From the NCBI GenBank assembly GCA_042854365.1, contig AP031437.1:1674001-1738000 (forward strand): a stretch of 64,000 nucleotides of DNA. The letters are read 5' to 3'. This stretch comes from Anaeromassilibacillus sp001305115 (GTDB taxonomy: Bacteria > Bacillota > Clostridia > Oscillospirales > Acutalibacteraceae). Under the pieces are notes generated by a model. The model saw nothing but the letters and a program-made list of their open reading frames with translations. It made no database searches and had not been told where the DNA came from. This document shows positions 59,837 through 64,000 of the stretch, piece after piece; the first letter of the stretch is position 1; every line of letters starts with the position of its first letter. The position numbers and the translations under genes were made by a program.

Positions 59837-60808
59837 TCAATTGTTCTCGACAGAAGCCGCCGGAGCGCTCTTCTTTTCCTTGCGCTCCTCCCACGCTACA
59901 TAAAGCGGTCCTGCGATGCAAACGGAAGAATAGCATCCAGCTACAATACCCACCATCATCGGAAGGGCAAACGTTGTAACAGAAGTCAAGCCATAAATGC
60001 TTCCCACCACAAATACAGCCGCGATCGCCACAAAAGTCGTCAGAGATGTATAAATGGAGCGGGTCAACGTCTGATTAATGCTGGTATCTACCAGATCCGC
60101 ATAGGAAGTCTTCGGTCCCATAAGGCGGCGATTTTCACGAATACGGTCATAGATGATGATCGTATTGTTCAACGAATATCCCAAAATTGTCAATACAACC
60201 GCCATAAAGCTGTCGTTAATCGGCATCTGGAAGGCGACGAAAACAAAGTAAACAATCAATACGTCGTGCAACAGCGCAACGATCGACATCAGGCCCGCAG
60301 TGACACCGCCAATCTTTCTGAAACGGAAACCAACATAGATCAGCAAGAGTACAAATGCAATTAACACGGCAATCGCGCACTTCAGCAAGAAGCTCTGGCC
60401 CATCGTCGGGTTCACCGAGTTCGACTCGACCACTTCAAAATTTGCATCCGGATACTTTTCATCCAGCGCGGTTGCAATGCTCTGCTGCTGATCCAGGGAA
60501 ATCGAATCGGTCCCCGCAAAGGAGATGGATACACTGTTGTTCGCCTGGGTTGGATCATTTACCGTCGACATATCCTCATGAATACGGACAGAGACATCCT
60601 TCCCACTGGCATCCTTAACAATCTGCTCCACGTCCTCCTGCTGGATGGTGCCATTATAAGAATAACGGATTACCGCACCACCGGTGAACTGGATGTCCAA
60701 CTTGGTACCGAGGAAAATGTTGCAGATCACGCCAATCACTAGAATGGCCAGCGAAATTCCGAAGAAAATCTTTTTCTTTTCGCAGAATTTGATGTGAAAC
60801 GTTCTCAT
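59837..60808 (-). CDS. secF: Protein translocase subunit SecF
   Basis: A 323-residue membrane protein with six spans and an extracytoplasmic P1-like domain. Family signatures: FTGGAVIRYSYNG, LLIYVGFRFRKIGGVTAGLM, and VLTILGYSLNNTIIIYDRIR. ATG 60808 overlaps the secD stop (ATGA) with GGAGG upstream. SecDF uses the proton or sodium gradient to help export through SecYEG. Confidence 0.95.
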   Translation of the reverse strand: MRTFHIKFCEKKKIFFGISLAILVIGVICNIFLGTKLDIQFTGGAVIRYSYNGTIQQEDVEQIVKDASGKDVSVRIHEDMSTVNDPTQANNSVSISFAGTDSISLDQQQSIATALDEKYPDANFEVVESNSVNPTMGQSFLLKCAIAVLIAFVLLLIYVGFRFRKIGGVTAGLMSIVALLHDVLIVYFVFVAFQMPINDSFMAVVLTILGYSLNNTIIIYDRIRENRRLMGPKTSYADLVDTSINQTLTRSIYTSLTTFVAIAAVFVVGSIYGLTSVTTFALPMMVGIVAGCYSSVCIAGPLYVAWEERKEKKSAPAASVENN

Positions 60809-62217
60809 TTCGCGGCACCTCCATATAACCATTTATTGCGGAAGCACTTGAACCCGGAGATGGATTTCAACATCAAGCGGGAAGCACCGACGCCCATGAT
60901 GAAGTTGCCGATGTTGCCAACCAGCAACGTGTAACCAAAGGAATAGACAGAACCCGTCGTAGACGGTCCAAAGATCCAAGACAGGATATTGGTCGGTCCA
61001 AAGACCATCATCAGAATAAGCGCCACCATGATCGTGGTGATATTGCCATCAAAAATTGCCCAGAAGCTGTTGGCATTACCCTTTTGAATGGCGCCGTCCA
61101 ACGTCTTACCGGAGTTCACTTCTTCTTTAATACGGGTCGCCGTAATGACGTTCGCGTCAACGCCCATACCAATCGATAGAATAATACCTGCGATGCCGGG
61201 CAGGGTCATCGTAAAGCTGTTGAGGAATGGGAAATAGCCGGACACAGCCGCAAAGCAGAGGCCGATCTGTCCGAGCAATGCGATGATTGCTACAAAGCCG
61301 GGCAGGCGGTAGACAATCAACATAATCAGGCACACCAGAATAAATCCAATAATGCCAGCAATTTCCATTGCGTTCAGAGCCGAAGCACCCAGCGTGGGGC
61401 TGACCGTGCTGAAATTGGTTGTAACAAGCTTAAAGGGCAACGCACCGGCATTGATCTTATTCGCCAGATCGGAGGCTTCCGCAGCAGTAAAGCCGCCCGT
61501 AATGGAACACTTACCATCCGAAATCACGGCATTGACGGTCGGATACGAAATCATCACGTCGTCCATCCAAATGGAGATGATCTGTCCCTGTAGGCGTTCC
61601 GTCGCTTCTGCAAACTTCTGTGCGCCTTCATCGCTCAACTCCAAGCCTACCTCATACTCGGTTGCGCCAGTAGTCGGGTCTTGAATCATCTGCGCCTCTG
61701 CCTTTTTGACGTCGCTGCCTTCCAAGATAACCGTGTCGGCCGTTGTACCCGTCGGCGTCTTATAGACCGGATTGCCATCCGCATCCGTCTCCTGCGTCGC
61801 ATACTCGTTGCCTTCACGGAACGTCAGCATAGCGGTTGCAGAGAGCTCTTCAATAGCGGCTTCCGGATCAAAGGTCGTCTCATCGTTTTTCCACGGGAAA
61901 CGAACGATGATATGATCCTGATTATAGTCCACATACAACTCGTAGTCCGTGATATTCTGGTTGACCATGCGAAGCTCAATGATCGCCTTTGCGGAATTCA
62001 GCTGGTCCTCCGTGGCTTTCACGCCCTCGGTATCCGGACTGAACGTGGCCTCTACGCCACCGTTGATGTCGATTCCCCATCGAATGTCGCTCGCACCTTT
62101 TATGTAGGTGATGGTGTTATCTCCGTTTTGACCGTGTACCCCAAATAAAGAGGTATAGGTAAAAACCAAGATAAGGAGGGCGACGATGAAAAATACTGGT
62201 TTTCCTACTCGCTTCAT
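60805..62217 (-). CDS. secD: Protein translocase subunit SecD
   Basis: A 470-residue membrane protein. N-terminal span (GKPVFFIVALLILVFTYTSL), GIDINGGVEATFSPDT (family D-x-x-G-G), the large P1 domain, and GIILSIGMGVDANVITATRI with the conserved Asp of the ion path. ATG 62217 follows GGAGG by 8 bases. Confidence 0.95.
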   Translation of the reverse strand: MKRVGKPVFFIVALLILVFTYTSLFGVHGQNGDNTITYIKGASDIRWGIDINGGVEATFSPDTEGVKATEDQLNSAKAIIELRMVNQNITDYELYVDYNQDHIIVRFPWKNDETTFDPEAAIEELSATAMLTFREGNEYATQETDADGNPVYKTPTGTTADTVILEGSDVKKAEAQMIQDPTTGATEYEVGLELSDEGAQKFAEATERLQGQIISIWMDDVMISYPTVNAVISDGKCSITGGFTAAEASDLANKINAGALPFKLVTTNFSTVSPTLGASALNAMEIAGIIGFILVCLIMLIVYRLPGFVAIIALLGQIGLCFAAVSGYFPFLNSFTMTLPGIAGIILSIGMGVDANVITATRIKEEVNSGKTLDGAIQKGNANSFWAIFDGNITTIMVALILMMVFGPTNILSWIFGPSTTGSVYSFGYTLLVGNIGNFIMGVGASRLMLKSISGFKCFRNKWLYGGAAK

Positions 62218-62275
62218 GCGTAAATCCTCCAATGTCTTATGGTTTCTGCGCTGCCCCGCAGACGTAACAAAGACT

Positions 62276-62304
62276 ATTATAGATTTCTTATTCTAAAAAG
62301 TCAA
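62276..62304 (-). promoter_or_regulatory. Sigma-A promoter of secDF
   Basis: TTGACT (62299-62304, minus), 17-base spacer, TATAAT (62276-62281), 59 bases before the secD ATG. Confidence 0.88.
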
Positions 62305-62416
62305 CGAATTTGGTGCAAATCGGCCAATAAAATTATTTTTTGTCCATTTTTTTGCCTAAAGCAACCAGAAAACATGAACAGAATATGTCGGTCCTCCCCT
62401 TTATGAATAAAAAACG

Positions 62417-62460
62417 AAAAAAAGCAGCAGATGTGTTCAACAACACCTCCGCTGCTTTTT
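62417..62460 (-). terminator. Terminator of the aminotransferase gene
   Basis: AAAAAAAGCAGC ... GTGTT caac AACAC ... GCTGCTTTTT: nested stem with T run on the minus strand. The rest of 62305-62471 holds no gene. Confidence 0.85.
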
Positions 62461-62471
62461 CATACATTTCT

Positions 62472-63755
62472 TTATGCCCTTTCCGAAAGAAGCTTTTCTA
62501 CCGCAGCAAGCTGTACTGCAATGCAGAATAGGTCCATCGCCAGTTCCAACTCAGAAACGGGCGGATAGGTGGGCGCCACACGGATATTACGATCCCTTGG
62601 GTCTTTCTGATAGGGGAAGGTCGCACCCGCTCCTGTCAAGGTAACACCAGCTTCCTTACACAGCGAAACCACACGCTTTGCGCAACCATCCAATACATCT
62701 ACGCTGACAAAATAACCTCCATTCGGTTGGGTCCATTCTGCAACATTTTTTCCACCGAGCTCTGTTTCCAACTTCTCCTGCACCACCTGGAACTTCGGTT
62801 CCAAGATCGCTCGATGTTTTTCCATTTGCAACTTTACGCCGTCCAAATTGCCAAAGAAGTAGATATGGCGCAGTTGGTTCAACTTATCCGGGCCGATCGT
62901 CTGATAGGAGTAATGCTCGCGGAACACAGTCAAATTATGTTCACTGGCTCCCATCGCTGCAACGCCGGCGCCGGGGAAAGTAATTTTGCTGGTGGATGCA
63001 AAAAAGATGGGCATATCGATGCTGTGTTGTTTGCGGCATTCATGCCACAAGTTTAGCAGGGTGTCGGGCGTATCGGTCAGATCATGTACACAATACGCAT
63101 TGTCCCAGAAGATTTTAAAATCCGGAGCTGCGGGTTTCAACGCTGCAAACCGGCGAACCGTCTCATCGGAGTATGTGATACCGGTCGGGTTGGAGTACTT
63201 TGGCACACACCATATTCCTTTGATTGTGGGGTCATTTTGAACAAGTTCCTCCACGACATCCATATCCGGGCCTTCCGATGTCATGGGAACCGTGACCAGT
63301 TCAAAACCAAAATACTCTGTAATGGCAAAGTGCCGGTCATATCCTGGGGACGGGCACAAGAACTTCAAGTGACCCTGTTGGCTCCACGGCTTGCTACCTG
63401 GAAAACCGTGTGTCATGGCACAGGAGATCGCATCGAACATCATGTTCAAACTCGAATTTCCGCCTACAATGATATTGTGATCGTCAAGCCCCAACATCTC
63501 AGCAAACAACTCCCGCATTTCTGGAAGTCCGTCGCCCAAGCCATAGTTCCGGCAATCGTCCCCCGTCGAGGCATAAATATTTGCAGTCGAATTTAAAATG
63601 TCCAACATCGGCATCGAGAGATCCAATTGATCTACGCCCGGCTTTCCACGCGCCATATTCAGCTTAAGTCCTCTCGCTTTAAAGTCCGCATAGCGCTTCT
63701 CCAAATCCGCTTTTTCCGCGCAAAGCGCCTCATTTGACATTGAACGGTAATCCAA
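62472..63755 (-). CDS. PLP-dependent aminotransferase of the Aminotran_MocR type
   Basis: A 427-residue fold-type I aminotransferase lacking a GntR domain. Motifs: LNMARGKPGVDQLDLSMPML, GNSSLNMMFDAISCAMTHGF, KGIWCVPKYSNPTGITYSDE, FKIFWDNAYCVHDL and the PLP lysine in ASTSKITFPGAGVAAMGASE. TTG at 63755 is preferred, since AAAGGAG is 9 bases upstream and the nearby ATG directly abuts it. Substrate unknown; relatives act on aspartate/alanine-type donors. Confidence 0.88.
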   Translation of the reverse strand: MDYRSMSNEALCAEKADLEKRYADFKARGLKLNMARGKPGVDQLDLSMPMLDILNSTANIYASTGDDCRNYGLGDGLPEMRELFAEMLGLDDHNIIVGGNSSLNMMFDAISCAMTHGFPGSKPWSQQGHLKFLCPSPGYDRHFAITEYFGFELVTVPMTSEGPDMDVVEELVQNDPTIKGIWCVPKYSNPTGITYSDETVRRFAALKPAAPDFKIFWDNAYCVHDLTDTPDTLLNLWHECRKQHSIDMPIFFASTSKITFPGAGVAAMGASEHNLTVFREHYSYQTIGPDKLNQLRHIYFFGNLDGVKLQMEKHRAILEPKFQVVQEKLETELGGKNVAEWTQPNGGYFVSVDVLDGCAKRVVSLCKEAGVTLTGAGATFPYQKDPRDRNIRVAPTYPPVSELELAMDLFCIAVQLAAVEKLLSERA

Positions 63756-64000
63756 AATCAGCATCTCCTTTAATAAAATGCATTATGATCGTTTGGTCTT
63801 GCATCCCACTCCAAAATTCCTTTTCAAGAGCTTCCTTAAACTATATGGGGATACAAGGGTATTTGTGCTTTCCAACGCTCTTCCTATTGTAATCGATCGT
63901 CTTTTAAAACGCAAGATAAAAAAGTAAATCCTGCATTTTTTGTGATAAGGCAGATTCTAGCAACACTTTTCTACAAAATCTTGTCCATATCGACGACGGG
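63756..64000. other. Upstream region of the aminotransferase gene
   Basis: About 245 bases to the window end without a recognisable gene, tRNA or riboswitch. AT-rich, with a possible minus-strand -10 (TATAGT, 63840-63845) but no -35 at a fitting distance. Confidence 0.4.

Noticed and set aside
1..64000. tRNA and rRNA genes
   Set aside because: I saw no cloverleaf with the conserved GGTTCRA loop or rRNA sequence on either strand; the element borders are not in a tRNA gene.

Overview
The window looks like the chromosome of a spore-forming, Gram-positive anaerobe of the class Clostridia, probably an Oscillospiraceae/Ruminococcaceae relative. The grounds are spoIVA, a SipL-like protein and spoVM, an NfnAB transhydrogenase pair, and a housekeeping block (yicC-remA-gmk-rpoZ-priA-def-fmt-rsmB-rlmN-prpC-prkC-rsgA-thiN-spoVM) whose order matches the Bacillus subtilis locus. 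I cannot name a species.

Layout. 1-1033: chromosome, a SpoIVFB-like M50 protease with a small membrane partner. About 1300-33310: a decayed conjugative element of the Tn1549/CTn type (Clostridioides difficile CD1107/CD1112-like genes). Both ends are missing: the sigma-like gene is cut on the left, and no integrase, coupling protein or right end is seen. Its scaffold genes are a nonsense-mutated XRE regulator, mobC, a frameshifted relaxase, a frameshifted ardA-like gene, a broken topB, a DUF4366 remnant, a frameshifted small gene, and intact virB4, prgI and virB6. Cargo sits in almost every gap of this scaffold: an ABC transporter with a GntR regulator; a 1311-residue STAND NTPase with an N-terminal PD-(D/E)XK nuclease-like domain (candidate antiphage gene); a degraded AlkD-like gene; a Cys-rich HTH protein; a frameshifted Mrr-like nuclease with a zinc-finger tail; a membrane protein; and a YjzC-like gene.

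Nested inside topB is a second, apparently intact mobile element, 13317-25006 (11.69 kb), of the Tn4451 type: tnpX-like large serine recombinase, tnpV, two conserved small genes, a Mob/Pre relaxase with an oriT-like inverted repeat, CHC2 primase, VirE-like helicase and tnpW. Its ends can be read to the base because the topB frame resumes on the other side. A GA dinucleotide flanks it on both sides, and joining the ends would create a TTGACA-17-TATTTT promoter in front of tnpX. This inner element carries two arrays of repeat-flanked cargo cassettes (15.76-17.37 kb and 18.87-21.96 kb). Each cassette holds one or two small membrane, lipoprotein or unknown genes followed by a terminator hairpin. 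Four of the five are driven by the same 30-bp promoter module, and each is separated by near-identical copies of native intergenic DNA.

33.4-64 kb: chromosome. NfnAB, spoIVA-sipL, spoVM (a 26-codon gene that is easy to miss), the yicC-to-thiN translation, cell-envelope and signalling operon with many overlapping genes, a TPP-riboswitch-controlled thiD-thiC-HAD operon, an RluA-type pseudouridine synthase behind a candidate structured RNA leader, a GGDEF protein, secDF and a MocR-type aminotransferase.
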